64,000 nt of DNA from positions 248,001-312,000 of the forward strand of contig NZ_JAAAKZ010000005.1 in NCBI RefSeq assembly GCF_009905605.1, in the 5' to 3' direction. Source of the stretch: Runella sp. CRIBMP (lineage in GTDB: Bacteria; Bacteroidota; Bacteroidia; Cytophagales; Spirosomataceae). A model generated the notes under the pieces. That model worked only from the letters and a program-made list of their open reading frames with translations, searched no databases and was not told the origin of the DNA. Each line of letters opens with the position of its first letter. The first letter of the stretch is position 1. A program made the position numbers and the translations under genes. Shown here piece after piece: positions 8,606 through 16,960 of this stretch.

Positions 8606-9352
8606 ATGATTCGCGCTGAAAACATAAACAAATCGTTTGGCAAGCTGCAAGTATTGCGCAATGTCAGCGTAAGCCTTCCCCAAGGGCGGGTGGTGGCGGT
8701 GATTGGCCCCAACGGCTCGGGAAAAACAACTTTTATCAAAACATTGCTCGGGATGGTAGTCCCTGATAGCGGAACAATATACGTAGAGGGTCGGTCTATC
8801 GCCAATCGTCACGATTACCGCGCCCACATCGGGTACATGCCCCAAATCGGTCGTTATCCTACCCATCTAAAAATCAAGCAATTGTTTGACATGATGACGG
8901 ATTTACGAAAAGAAAACGCCCCCAAATCATTGGACGAAGACTTGGTAGTGGCATTTCGTTTGCGCGATATGTTTGAAAAACCACTGGGCACCTTATCGGG
9001 CGGAACCAAGCAAAAAGTCAGTGCCGCGTTGGCCTTTTTGTTTAGTCCACCTATCCTGATTTTGGACGAACCCACCGCTGGTCTAGACCCACTTTCGAGC
9101 GAGTTGTTGAAAGAAAAAATCCAACGTGAACACGGCAACGGCAAGCTGATTCTGATTACCTCACACGTCATGTCTGACTTAGACGAACTTGCCACCGATG
9201 TGCTGTATTTGCAAGACGGCAGCGTACAATTTTACAGCTCAGTAGATGACCTTAAACTCGGAACTGGCGAACAAAAACTGGGACGGGCTATTGCACAAAT
9301 CATGTCAAAAACGGCAGTTTTGTCTAAACGAGCAGAAGCAATAAAAATATAA
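8606..9352 (+). CDS. nosF: NosF, ABC transporter ATP-binding protein
   Basis: Cytoplasmic ATPase of the NosDFY complex, which supports NosZ copper-site maturation. The 248-residue protein has Walker A GPNGSGKTTF (about residues 33-42), a Q-loop (GYMPQIGRYP), the signature LSGGTKQKV, and Walker B ILILDEPTAGLDP, with a switch His in ITSH. It has a single nucleotide-binding domain and so pairs with NosY encoded 24 bp downstream. The gene starts 72 bp after nosD. Confidence 0.94.
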   Translation: MIRAENINKSFGKLQVLRNVSVSLPQGRVVAVIGPNGSGKTTFIKTLLGMVVPDSGTIYVEGRSIANRHDYRAHIGYMPQIGRYPTHLKIKQLFDMMTDLRKENAPKSLDEDLVVAFRLRDMFEKPLGTLSGGTKQKVSAALAFLFSPPILILDEPTAGLDPLSSELLKEKIQREHGNGKLILITSHVMSDLDELATDVLYLQDGSVQFYSSVDDLKLGTGEQKLGRAIAQIMSKTAVLSKRAEAIKI

Positions 9353-9376
9353 AAGCCCTTTAGTGGGTAAGCAATT

Positions 9377-10144
9377 ATGAACAAAGTTACCAAATACGTT
9401 CTGTACGACATCGTCCGCAATCGGTTTGTCATGGGCTATACCTTGCTGCTGGCGGCCGTGAGTTTCAGTTTTTTTGGCTTCGACCCCGACCCCAACAAAG
9501 GGCTTTTGAGCTTGCTCAACATCATTCTGATGGTGGTGCCGCTGGTCAGTATTATTTTTTCGACCATTCATTTTTATAACTCCTACGAATTTATCGAACT
9601 ACTTTCGGCACAACCGTTGAGCCGAAAAAGCATTTTTTTGAGCGAATACATCGGGGTAGCGGCCTCGTTGAGTTTAGCTTTTTTGGTGGGGGTTGGTATT
9701 CCGACAATGCTTTTTGAAGGAACCGAACGCGGCATTGTCTTGATTATAAGCGGCTTACTTTTAACCCTTTCGTTTGTATCGTTGGCTTTTTTGGCCGCCG
9801 TCATCACCCGCGACAAAGCCAAAGGAATGGGCTTGTCCTTGGTCATCTGGTTTTACTTTGCCTTGGTGTACGACGGTTTAGTGCTGGGCATCTTGTTTTC
9901 GTTCAGCGATTATCCACTCGAAAAAGTCATGCTTTTCTTGACCGCCCTTAATCCCACCGATTTGGCACGCATCATGGTCTTGATGAAAATGGACATTTCG
10001 GCCTTAATGGGCTTCACGGGAGCCGTTTTTCAGGATTTTTTTAGCACCAATTACGGGCTCATCATCGCGCTGTCGGTGCTGATGGTATGGGTGGTTTGGC
10101 CCGTAGCTTTGGCTACCCGCATTTTCAACAAAAAGGATTTGTAG
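9377..10144 (+). CDS. nosY: NosY, ABC transporter permease
   Basis: Inner membrane permease of the NosDFY system, 255 residues with six hydrophobic segments of the ABC-2 type. The N-terminus is a short amphipathic helix before the first membrane span. Position directly after nosF (24 bp) and family resemblance support the call. The transported species, thought to be a sulfur compound or copper-related factor for CuZ, is not settled for the family. Confidence 0.9.
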   Translation: MNKVTKYVLYDIVRNRFVMGYTLLLAAVSFSFFGFDPDPNKGLLSLLNIILMVVPLVSIIFSTIHFYNSYEFIELLSAQPLSRKSIFLSEYIGVAASLSLAFLVGVGIPTMLFEGTERGIVLIISGLLLTLSFVSLAFLAAVITRDKAKGMGLSLVIWFYFALVYDGLVLGILFSFSDYPLEKVMLFLTALNPTDLARIMVLMKMDISALMGFTGAVFQDFFSTNYGLIIALSVLMVWVVWPVALATRIFNKKDL

Positions 10145-10170
10145 CGGAGACGTGAAGCGTCTGAATATTC
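10144..10170. repeat. Small hairpin-like remnant after nosY
   Basis: AGACG-tgaag-CGTCT immediately after the nosY stop. The string AGACGTGAAGC also occurs inside the repeat at 23271-23335, so this may be a degenerate fragment of the same dispersed family. It could still act as a weak 3' hairpin. Confidence 0.3.
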
Positions 10171-10253
10171 TCAGAATGACTCGTTTGCAGAACAAAACAT
10201 ACGCCTAACCCGTGTGCACAATTTTCCAATTTTTAACCAAAACGAACAAAAAG

Positions 10254-10802
10254 ATGAAATCTAACCTTATCGCCTTCGGATTTATCGTGGCATTAGCTGC
10301 TTGTCAATCTTCTGCCGAACAATCTGGTACTCAAGCCGCCGCCACTGAAACTACCGCTGTTAGCGGCCAATCAGCCGTGGAAGACAATGAATCACAAAAA
10401 GATGTCGTAAAGGTAGCCGTTGGCTCACCCGACCATACCACGCTGGTCAAAGCCGTACAAGCCGCCGATTTGGTGGATGCCCTCTCCAACGCGGGGCCTT
10501 TTACGGTGTTTGCCCCTACCAATGCCGCCTTTGGCAAACTGCCCGCTCGCACGGTAGAAGACCTACTTAAACCCGAAAACAAAGACAAACTGAAAGCCAT
10601 CTTAGAGCACCATGTGATGACCTCGGCGCTGGATGTTGACTTTTTTCAGGATGGCCAAAGCATGGGCATGGTAGACGGTACCAATGTTACTTTTCACAAA
10701 AAAGGAGACGTGCTTTACATCGGTGAGGCCAAAGTAATTGGCTCGGTGCGGGCCTCCAACGGGTTTGTACACATTATTGACGGAGTCATTGTTCCCAACT
10801 AA
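10254..10802 (+). CDS. Fasciclin-domain lipoprotein
   Basis: Exported lipoprotein of 182 residues with one fasciclin (FAS1) domain. The ATG at 10254 gives a lipoprotein signal with lipobox ALAAC (Cys at about 17); an upstream in-frame TG-type start at 10212 would spoil it. After a low-complexity Ala/Ser/Glu linker, the FAS1 domain spans about residues 45-182 with the H1 motif FTVFAPTNAAFGKLP, a central LEHHVM, and the C-terminal NGFVHIIDGVIVPN. FAS1 domains usually mediate adhesion or protein contact. Its place between nosY and a cupin gene suggests a part in the nos/copper region, but the role is unknown. Confidence 0.92.
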   Translation: MKSNLIAFGFIVALAACQSSAEQSGTQAAATETTAVSGQSAVEDNESQKDVVKVAVGSPDHTTLVKAVQAADLVDALSNAGPFTVFAPTNAAFGKLPARTVEDLLKPENKDKLKAILEHHVMTSALDVDFFQDGQSMGMVDGTNVTFHKKGDVLYIGEAKVIGSVRASNGFVHIIDGVIVPN

Positions 10803-10812
10803 TCAGACAGAT

Positions 10813-11103
10813 ATGAAAACCTCAAACATCCCTGGTTTACTGCCTTTTGATGGCATCAAAACCAAGAAAATCGACTCGAATGAGCACTTCAAAACCGTGT
10901 TTATCAGTATTCAACAAGGCGAGCGGCTCAACACCCACGTTTCGCCGACGGATGCTTTTTTGTACGTTTTGGAGGGAAACGCCAACTTCAACTTGGCAGG
11001 AGAAGCTTTTTTTCTTTCTCCCGGCGACGGCATGTCTTTCAAAGCCCACGTCGAGCACTCCGTCAATGCCCTCACGGATTTTAAAATGCTGCTTTTTCGG
11101 TAA
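10813..11103 (+). CDS. Small cupin-domain protein
   Basis: A 96-residue single-domain cupin. The two cupin motifs are degenerate: G-E-x-L-x-T-H at residues 37-43 (GERLNTH) and PGDGMSFKAHVEH near 74-86, leaving H43, H83 and H86 as possible metal ligands. There is no signal peptide, so it should be cytoplasmic. It starts 10 bp after the fasciclin gene, so the two are probably co-transcribed. Small cupins of this kind occur beside nos and nor genes in Bacteroidota; no catalytic activity can be assigned. Confidence 0.85.
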   Translation: MKTSNIPGLLPFDGIKTKKIDSNEHFKTVFISIQQGERLNTHVSPTDAFLYVLEGNANFNLAGEAFFLSPGDGMSFKAHVEHSVNALTDFKMLLFR

Positions 11104-11152
11104 TAAAACGCCACAAAATCACTTTTAATCATCGGCACTGCCAAGAATCTTT

Positions 11153-11160
11153 TACCTTTG
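11153..11160 (+). promoter_or_regulatory. -7 promoter element TACCTTTG
   Basis: Exact match to the Bacteroidota -7 consensus TAnnTTTG, 21 bases before the start at 11182, implying transcription of the putative copper-uptake unit separately from nos. No convincing -33 element was found. Confidence 0.55.
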
Positions 11161-11181
11161 CAGGGTTGAAAAAACCTATCC

Positions 11182-11571
11182 ATGGACCACAAACGGCATA
11201 TATCACTTTTTTTGCTGCTGCTAATCAGTTTCAAAATACTGGTGGTGCCGTTTGTGTATCTGGATTTTGAATTGCGCAAAGAATACATCATTCAACACCT
11301 TTGCGAAAACCGTTTTACCCCTCAGTTGCATTGCGATGGCAAATGCTATTTGGCCAAACAACTCCACAAAGTAGCCGAAGAACAAGCCCGCAATGAAGCC
11401 CAAAAACAAAGCGATACGGCAAAAAAAGTCATTCAAGAAGTATTTGAAGAAACCACCCTCGACTTTGCATTAGCTCCTGTTTCGTACCTCGACTTCGATT
11501 ATTTCCCTTTGTTTTCTTCTTCAGTACAAAAAGGCTTTTTATCCAAGCCCGTCATGCCTCCGATTGCCTAA
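11182..11571 (+). CDS. Small membrane-anchored Cys protein, unknown function (copper-region family)
   Basis: 129 residues. The N-terminus is a single membrane helix or uncleaved signal (about residues 6-27). A Cys-rich motif follows at about 41-56: CENR-FTPQLHCDGKCYLAK, three Cys and one His, then a charged helical segment and a hydrophobic C-terminus. I recognise this pattern from uncharacterised Bacteroidota proteins, often encoded just before TonB receptors in metal loci, but know no assigned function. Here it is followed by a lipoprotein and a TonB receptor. Metal, perhaps copper, binding by the Cys/His cluster is a hypothesis. Confidence 0.75.
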   Translation: MDHKRHISLFLLLLISFKILVVPFVYLDFELRKEYIIQHLCENRFTPQLHCDGKCYLAKQLHKVAEEQARNEAQKQSDTAKKVIQEVFEETTLDFALAPVSYLDFDYFPLFSSSVQKGFLSKPVMPPIA

Positions 11572-11649
11572 TTTTTTGTACAAAAAAGCCATTCCCATCT
11601 ACCGCGAAGGAAGAGTAACGCTTTTTTAAACCTAGGCAATTATAATCAA

Positions 11650-12090
11650 ATGAAATTCAACCCATTACTATTCAGTGGGGTGTTGATGGTGGCTGCTTGT
11701 CAAAACGGGGAGCAGGTCCAAATCAATACCCTTGAGAAGGAAGTGATGATGATCCATGATGCCGTCATGCCCAAAATGGGCGAGTTGGTGGCACTGGAAA
11801 ACACCCTCCGAAAGCACATCTCACAGACCGACAGCTTGCTCAAAATCAAGCCCAATGATTCTACGCTGCAACAGGCGTTGGAGCAATATCGGTTTCTTGC
11901 GTCGCAGCTCCAAGAAGCCGACCGCTCCATGATGGAGTGGATGCACGACTACAACGGCGATTCGCTCAAAAAACTACCTCCTTCGCAAGCGATTCAGGCC
12001 CTCACGCAGGAAAAAATCAAGATTGAACAGGTAAGCGATGATATGCTCAAAAGCATCGAAGACACACAAAATTTTTTGAAACAACAATGA
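11650..12090 (+). CDS. Coiled-coil lipoprotein, unknown function
   Basis: 146 residues with a lipoprotein signal peptide (lipobox VAACQ, Cys at about 17). The mature part is almost wholly helical and charged (LEKEVMMIHDAVMPKMGELV, later LTQEKIKIEQVSDDMLKS), so a coiled coil is likely. It has six Met in the central half (MMIHDAVMPKMG, MMEWMHD), which could bind soft metals, though this is only suggestive. Its stop codon overlaps the start of the downstream TonB receptor by four bases (ATGA), indicating translational coupling and a shared job. Homologues are sometimes labelled viral A-type inclusion protein, a name with no functional meaning. Confidence 0.8.
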   Translation: MKFNPLLFSGVLMVAACQNGEQVQINTLEKEVMMIHDAVMPKMGELVALENTLRKHISQTDSLLKIKPNDSTLQQALEQYRFLASQLQEADRSMMEWMHDYNGDSLKKLPPSQAIQALTQEKIKIEQVSDDMLKSIEDTQNFLKQQ

Positions 12091-14453
12091 AAAATATACA
12101 TCTATGTCTGCTGCTTCTACTGGGAGCAGTTGTCCCCCAAGCGGCGGCGCAACAGGCCGTCAAAGGCAAAATCTTTGACGTAGTCACCAAAGAACCCGTG
12201 GTGGGTGCTACGGTTCAAATCCTCAAAAACGACGCTGGAACAATCACCGATAACAATGGTCTTTTTGTCCTTCCAAATGTGGCAATAGGCGCAAAAATCA
12301 GCATTTCAAGCATTGGTTACGCAAGCCAGGAAGTTGAAATATCGGACAGCACTCCGCTGACGGTATCGCTCGAACCCTCGGTAGAAAACCTCCAGACAAT
12401 CGTCGTAACGGGCAACCGTGAGGCCGCATTACGTACTGAAACGCCTATTGCCATCTCAAAACTAACGCCAAAAATGATTGATGAGGCAAAGGCAAGCTCT
12501 ATCTATGAAGTCATCAACAAAACACCCGGCGTAATGATGGTCAACCTCAACAACGAGCAGCACTCGATGGCCATCCGCCAACCGATGACCACCAACGCCT
12601 ACTATCTGTATTTGGAAGACGGCGTACCGATTCGGCCTATGGGTGTGTTCAACCACAATTCTCTGTTAGAAATGAACCAGTTTACGGTCAGCTCGATTGA
12701 GGTGGTAAAAGGTCCCGTTTCGTCGGTTTATGGTCCAGAAGCCGTGGGCGGTGCCATCAATTTCATCTCACAACGCCCCACCGCCATACCCACAGCCCGG
12801 ATTGGCCTTCAAGCCGACCAGTGGGGATACCGCCGCATACAATATGGCGCAGGAGCTACTTTGAGGAAATTCGGCATCTACGTTGGCGGCTTGGTAGCCG
12901 AGCAAAAAGACGCTTGGATGACTAGCTCTGATTATACTAAAAACGCTCAATATCTGCGGTTGGAGTATCATTTCACCCCAAAAGCGCGCCTGATTTGTAC
13001 CCTTTCGTACGCTAAGTATGATTCCCAAACCAGCGGCAGCGTCGACAGCGTCGCGTTTTATAAGCGTCAATACCTCAGTACGACCGATTTTACCTACCGT
13101 AAATCCTACTCGTTGCGTTCACGTTTGACGTTTGAAAAAGAGTGGAACAACGGCTCACAGTCGTTCGTCACGGTTTTTGCGCGGGACAACAAACACGGTC
13201 AAAACCCCTCCTACGGAATTCGGTGGACATCAGGCGCAACCACGGCCCGGGGTGAAATCAATTCAAGTGACTTCCAGAGTCTAGGGCTCATTGCCCAACA
13301 CACCCAGCGCTTCACGTTTTTAAATTCCAAACTGACTTCGGGAACTACCGTTGACTTTTCGCCCAATGAATATTGGTCGTATCAGGTAGATTTGGCCGCG
13401 CAGCTTCGGGCCGACAAAAAATCGGTAGAAAAATACACTATCAGTAAAGAACGTCCTGATATTCAAATCGCTAACTACAGCGCAGATATTCGCAATACGG
13501 CCTTTTATGCGCAATATGATCTTGAGCCTCTGCCCCAATTACGCATTTCGGCAGGCCTGCGCTACGACAATATGTCCTTCAACTTTGTCAACAATCTCGA
13601 CGTTGATAAAACCACGGGCCAGGCCACGGGCGGGGCTAAATCATACAGCCAAACCACACCTAAACTGGGCGTAACCTACGATTTAGGGCGTGGAAAAGGC
13701 ATTTATGCCAATTATTCCAAAGGCTTTGCCCCCTCAGGCTTGACGGCGATTTTCAGAAAACGCCCTACCCCAGCCGCCAACGGCGATTTGTTTTATTACA
13801 ACCTCATCCCCGCTACCTTTACCAATGCCGAAATCGGTGGTTGGATGACGTTGCTGAAAAACAAAGTTTACATTGATGCCACTTATTACCAAATGAAGGG
13901 CACCAACGAACTGCTCAACATCCGCCAGCCTGACAACTCCACTGACTACCAAGCCGCGGGAAAAACCCTGCACAAAGGGCTCGAATTTGGCATCACGTAC
14001 AAGCCCTCCAAAGAAGTATTTGTTCGTTTTGGCGGCACTCATTCCATTCACCGTTTTGTAGAATTTATCCTCAGCCAACGCGCCTCCGACGCGCTCAAAG
14101 ACGTCAACGGCAAGGACATGCCCTCCGCACCCCGTTGGGTATGGAACGGCGAGGTGAGTTACTATCCCAGAGGGTTCAAAAACTTCCGCACGTCGATAGA
14201 ATGGCAGCACGTAAGCAAATGGTATCAGAATCAAATCAATACGGTCGTGTACGATGGCTATGATTTGGTCAACTTTCGGGCTGGGTATCAGTGGAAAGGC
14301 ATTGAACTCTTTACCAATGTCATGAACCTAACCGACGCCTTATACGCCACCAACGCCACCCGAGGCAACGCCGCCACCGACCGCACCACGTTCACGCCTG
14401 CCGCACCGCGCACGTTTACGGTAGGGATGCAGTATAATTTTAAGGGAAAATAA
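12087..14453 (+). CDS. TonB-dependent outer membrane receptor, possibly for copper
   Basis: 788 residues. A Sec signal peptide (ending AAAQQ) is followed by a carboxypeptidase-regulatory-like domain (about 24-105: VKGKIFDVVTKEPVVGATV), a plug domain (about 115-230: TPGVMMVNLNNEQHSMAIR, EVVKGPVSSVYGPEAVGGA) and a beta-barrel to the end (YNFKGK). The plug holds a Met/His-rich stretch near residues 150-170. It is translationally coupled to the lipoprotein upstream and lies beside the nos copper-enzyme genes, so copper uptake, as for OprC/NosA-type receptors, is a reasonable inference. Siderophore uptake remains possible. Confidence 0.92.
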   Translation: MKNIHLCLLLLLGAVVPQAAAQQAVKGKIFDVVTKEPVVGATVQILKNDAGTITDNNGLFVLPNVAIGAKISISSIGYASQEVEISDSTPLTVSLEPSVENLQTIVVTGNREAALRTETPIAISKLTPKMIDEAKASSIYEVINKTPGVMMVNLNNEQHSMAIRQPMTTNAYYLYLEDGVPIRPMGVFNHNSLLEMNQFTVSSIEVVKGPVSSVYGPEAVGGAINFISQRPTAIPTARIGLQADQWGYRRIQYGAGATLRKFGIYVGGLVAEQKDAWMTSSDYTKNAQYLRLEYHFTPKARLICTLSYAKYDSQTSGSVDSVAFYKRQYLSTTDFTYRKSYSLRSRLTFEKEWNNGSQSFVTVFARDNKHGQNPSYGIRWTSGATTARGEINSSDFQSLGLIAQHTQRFTFLNSKLTSGTTVDFSPNEYWSYQVDLAAQLRADKKSVEKYTISKERPDIQIANYSADIRNTAFYAQYDLEPLPQLRISAGLRYDNMSFNFVNNLDVDKTTGQATGGAKSYSQTTPKLGVTYDLGRGKGIYANYSKGFAPSGLTAIFRKRPTPAANGDLFYYNLIPATFTNAEIGGWMTLLKNKVYIDATYYQMKGTNELLNIRQPDNSTDYQAAGKTLHKGLEFGITYKPSKEVFVRFGGTHSIHRFVEFILSQRASDALKDVNGKDMPSAPRWVWNGEVSYYPRGFKNFRTSIEWQHVSKWYQNQINTVVYDGYDLVNFRAGYQWKGIELFTNVMNLTDALYATNATRGNAATDRTTFTPAAPRTFTVGMQYNFKGK

Positions 14454-14494
14454 AAAAACGCTGATAGGGTTTATGAATCTACAAACCCTATCAG
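14452..14494 (-). terminator. Terminator of the toxin-antitoxin operon, bidirectional
   Basis: Perfect 12-bp inverted repeat CTGATAGGGTTT (14461-14472) and AAACCCTATCAG (14483-14494). On the minus strand it is followed by a T-run (A-run at 14452-14458). It lies between the convergent TonB receptor and toxin genes and could serve both. Confidence 0.8.
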
Positions 14495-14512
14495 AATCAA
14501 TTAGTTACAAAA

Positions 14513-14791
14513 TCATTTGTCGCCGTAATGATCCCTAAACGAATAAAACTCTATCGTATCATGAGTCACTTTATAAATCATTCGATGCTCTTCCGTGATC
14601 CTGCGAGACCACATTCCTTTGAACTCATGCTTGAGGGCTTCGGGTTTGCCTTTCCCTTCAAATGGATTGCGGCGTGCTTCTTCAATCAGTTCCGAAATCT
14701 TGAAAAAGACTTTTTTATTCTCATTGACCCAACTAATAAAATCCTCAAATGCCTGAGGCGTGAACAGAATGTTTCTTGACGAGCTCATCAA
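14513..14791 (-). CDS. YoeB-family mRNA interferase toxin
   Basis: Toxin of a type II toxin-antitoxin pair, predicted ribosome-dependent endoribonuclease of the RelE/YoeB fold. Length 92 residues, close to the family norm. The C-terminal half is diagnostic: GKGKPEALKHEFKGMWSRRI, then TEEHRMIYKV, then FRDHY, which supply the basic catalytic Arg and the terminal His-Tyr pair known from YoeB. The start overlaps the antitoxin 3' end by 47 nt, so both are made from one transcript reading leftward. The start may be either of two adjacent Met codons (14791 or 14788). Confidence 0.92.
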   Translation of the reverse strand: MMSSSRNILFTPQAFEDFISWVNENKKVFFKISELIEEARRNPFEGKGKPEALKHEFKGMWSRRITEEHRMIYKVTHDTIEFYSFRDHYGDK

Positions 14792-15023
14792 ATTGTTCAG
14801 GAGTAAAAGAAATTACATTGCCATTTTCAACTGACTTAATACCTGCTTTAATTTTTTCAAATAAATAGGGATTAGCCATAATGGCTTCGGTTTCGTCCAA
14901 TTCGGTTTCTTCAATTTCAATTTTGATTTTGAACGAACCGGGCCGCCGGGCAAACTGAGACTTGATACGACGAAAAAGCTGGTAGTCAAATTCATCCTCG
15001 GTCAATTGATACGTAACAGTCAT
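14745..15023 (-). CDS. Antitoxin partner of the YoeB-type toxin
   Basis: 92 residues, upstream of and overlapping the toxin gene by 47 nt, the usual antitoxin-first order. The N-terminal part (TYQLTEDEFDYQLFRRIKSQF) is not the classical YefM/Phd fold I would expect, and contains an acidic patch EIEETELDETEA. The C-terminal helix (FTPEQFDELVKKH) is a plausible toxin-binding tail. The function is inferred mainly from position and size; the family is less clear than for the toxin. Confidence 0.8.
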   Translation of the reverse strand: MTVTYQLTEDEFDYQLFRRIKSQFARRPGSFKIKIEIEETELDETEAIMANPYLFEKIKAGIKSVENGNVISFTPEQFDELVKKHSVHASGI

Positions 15024-15079
15024 ATCGCTGATTTTTTTAACAAAACTAACAAAAACCTTTCATTCTAAATAAAATCACC

Positions 15080-16282
15080 ATGAAATACCTCCTCGTATCC
15101 TCATTGATTCTATCATTAAGTCTTTTTGGATTTTCAACAATAATCAACCGCAAAACAACACCCCTTTCCAACGCAAAATTCACGGGCGCTACACCCCGTT
15201 TCACCACCGACCACCGTGGCAATCCAGTACTAAGTTGGGTGGAAAAAGACGGTGACAAAGCCTATTTTTACTTCGCCGTTTCCCAAAACGGCGGACAGAC
15301 ATTTGGCAAGAAAATCAGAGTCAATGCACCCACGGAATTAACCGTACACGCCGAAGGAATGCCGCGCGTGGCCTTCAAAGCCGACGGCAGCATTTGGGCC
15401 ACTTTTGAAATAAAAAAGCCAACCAAAGAAGCCCCGCGCGCGTCGGATTTAATGTACGTTGTCTCGACCGATAAAGGCAAAAGTTGGTCTGCGCCTAAAA
15501 CCGTCCATAAAGATACCACGCCGGGCAAAGGCCACTCCTTCAGCGACATGGTTCGTTTACCCAACGGCGAATTGGGCTTTATATGGCTGGATGACAAAAT
15601 GGGGAAACACGAAGGCCGCAGTGTGAAATTTACGCAAACATTACCGCAGGGAGGCTTTTCGGAAGAAGTGGTGGTAGACTCCAACGCCTGCCAATGCTGC
15701 CGTACGGCACTGTATGTTGACACCAATAAAAACATTCACCTCACCTACCGCGACCTGCTCGCCGACGGCACCCGCGACATGAGCCACGCCGTTTCGACCG
15801 ATGGCGGCAAGACGTTTACTCAGCCCCAAGTGGTGTACAAAGACCGCTGGAAAATCAACGCCTGCCCACACACTGGCCCAAGCATGACGCAATCAGGAAA
15901 TGATTTCTTTGTAACATGGTTTAGCGGAAAATCTGAAACCCACGAAGCAGGTATCAGAATCGTAAAATTGGGCGAAGAAAAACTAATTTCCGCTAACTTA
16001 ACGGTACGCGCCAAGCATCCTCAAATCGCCAATTGGAACGGTAATGTAGCCGTGGTTTGGGATGAATCGGTGGAGAAAGATGGCGAATTTTTTACCAAAA
16101 TTGCCCTGAGACTCATTGACAAAAACGGCAAAGAAACCACCACTTTCCTCACCTCCGACCATGAAAATGCTTCCTATCCAGTGCTGTTACCTACGCCTAA
16201 CGGCTTATTATTGGCCTACGAATGGCAAGCCAAAGACACGGAGAAGGCCGTGATTGTGTCGCAGTGGGTGGGGAATTTGTAA
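15080..16282 (+). CDS. Exported sialidase-fold (BNR repeat) protein with Cys/His motifs
   Basis: 400 residues with an N-terminal signal or anchor (about 1-22). The sequence carries Asp-box repeats (SQNGGQTFGKK, STDKGKSWSAP, STDGGKTFTQP), so a six-bladed propeller like sialidases is expected. It lacks the sialidase arginine-triad context and instead has N-A-C204-Q-C206-C207-R and N-A-C262-P-H264-T-G-P. These motifs define an uncharacterised family often annotated as exo-alpha-sialidase. The Cys/His clusters look like a metal or disulfide site. It follows the copper-type receptor region, so a role in metal handling is possible, but no enzymatic function should be assumed. Confidence 0.8.
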   Translation: MKYLLVSSLILSLSLFGFSTIINRKTTPLSNAKFTGATPRFTTDHRGNPVLSWVEKDGDKAYFYFAVSQNGGQTFGKKIRVNAPTELTVHAEGMPRVAFKADGSIWATFEIKKPTKEAPRASDLMYVVSTDKGKSWSAPKTVHKDTTPGKGHSFSDMVRLPNGELGFIWLDDKMGKHEGRSVKFTQTLPQGGFSEEVVVDSNACQCCRTALYVDTNKNIHLTYRDLLADGTRDMSHAVSTDGGKTFTQPQVVYKDRWKINACPHTGPSMTQSGNDFFVTWFSGKSETHEAGIRIVKLGEEKLISANLTVRAKHPQIANWNGNVAVVWDESVEKDGEFFTKIALRLIDKNGKETTTFLTSDHENASYPVLLPTPNGLLLAYEWQAKDTEKAVIVSQWVGNL

Positions 16283-16405
16283 AGGATTCGATAGTTTTCT
16301 CCTAAAAGAGTAGTTTTGAAACTTGGCAGGTTTTACATTAGGGTCATAAACGACTTTGTATTAAAAAACACCAAGTTTCATCCTAATAAACTAAATCAGT
16401 ATTCC

Positions 16406-16954
16406 ATGAAAATCAGCCGCAAAGCCGCACTCAATACTCTCACTGGCGCATTCGTATCTATGCCTTTTTTGGGGCTTTCCCGCACTAAAAAAGAACTTCA
16501 GACTTTTAAACAGGAGTTTGGTGTAGCTTGGAAACGCTCACAAGACTACACGCTGACGGTGTTTAACCAAATGCCCGAAGAGCATATTGATTTTAAATAC
16601 ACACCCGAGTCTATGAGTTTTCGGACGCAATTTGTGCATTGTGTTACGTTCACGGCCATGCAACTAGCGGGACGGTTGGAAATCTCCAACCCTTACGAAA
16701 ATAAAAAAGATTGGGAAAAACTGACCAAAGCCCAGCTTTCCGACGAACTCAAAGGGTTTTACGCGTGGGTTGAAAAAGTAGCAGGAGAAGTTTCGCCCGA
16801 GCGGCTCGCCAAAGAGGAAGGATTTGCGGGTGGCAAAATCCAAGTTTGGCAATTTTTCTACGCCATGGAAAACCACATAATCCACCACCGAGGACAAGCC
16901 ATTTGTTATGTGCGCCTCAAAGGCATCACACCCGAAGGTTATGTGGGTTGGTAG
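16406..16954 (+). CDS. DinB-family protein with signal-like N-terminus
   Basis: 182 residues starting at the ATG at 16406; the frame extends upstream to 16316 without a better start. The N-terminus (KISRKAALNTLTGAFVS) looks like a twin-arginine-type or Sec signal. The remainder is a four-helix DinB fold, with probable metal ligands at the usual places: FVHCVTF (His at about 75) and ENHIIHHRGQ near the C-terminus. DinB proteins include thiol-dependent transferases, but most, including this one, are uncharacterised. An exported member is somewhat unusual. It is followed immediately by a tandem repeat. Confidence 0.85.
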   Translation: MKISRKAALNTLTGAFVSMPFLGLSRTKKELQTFKQEFGVAWKRSQDYTLTVFNQMPEEHIDFKYTPESMSFRTQFVHCVTFTAMQLAGRLEISNPYENKKDWEKLTKAQLSDELKGFYAWVEKVAGEVSPERLAKEEGFAGGKIQVWQFFYAMENHIIHHRGQAICYVRLKGITPEGYVGW

Positions 16955-16960
16955 GAGTGG

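Noticed and set aside
14528-14779. 83-residue plus-strand frame opposite the toxin gene
   Set aside because: The minus-strand YoeB frame has full family motifs; the plus frame has none.
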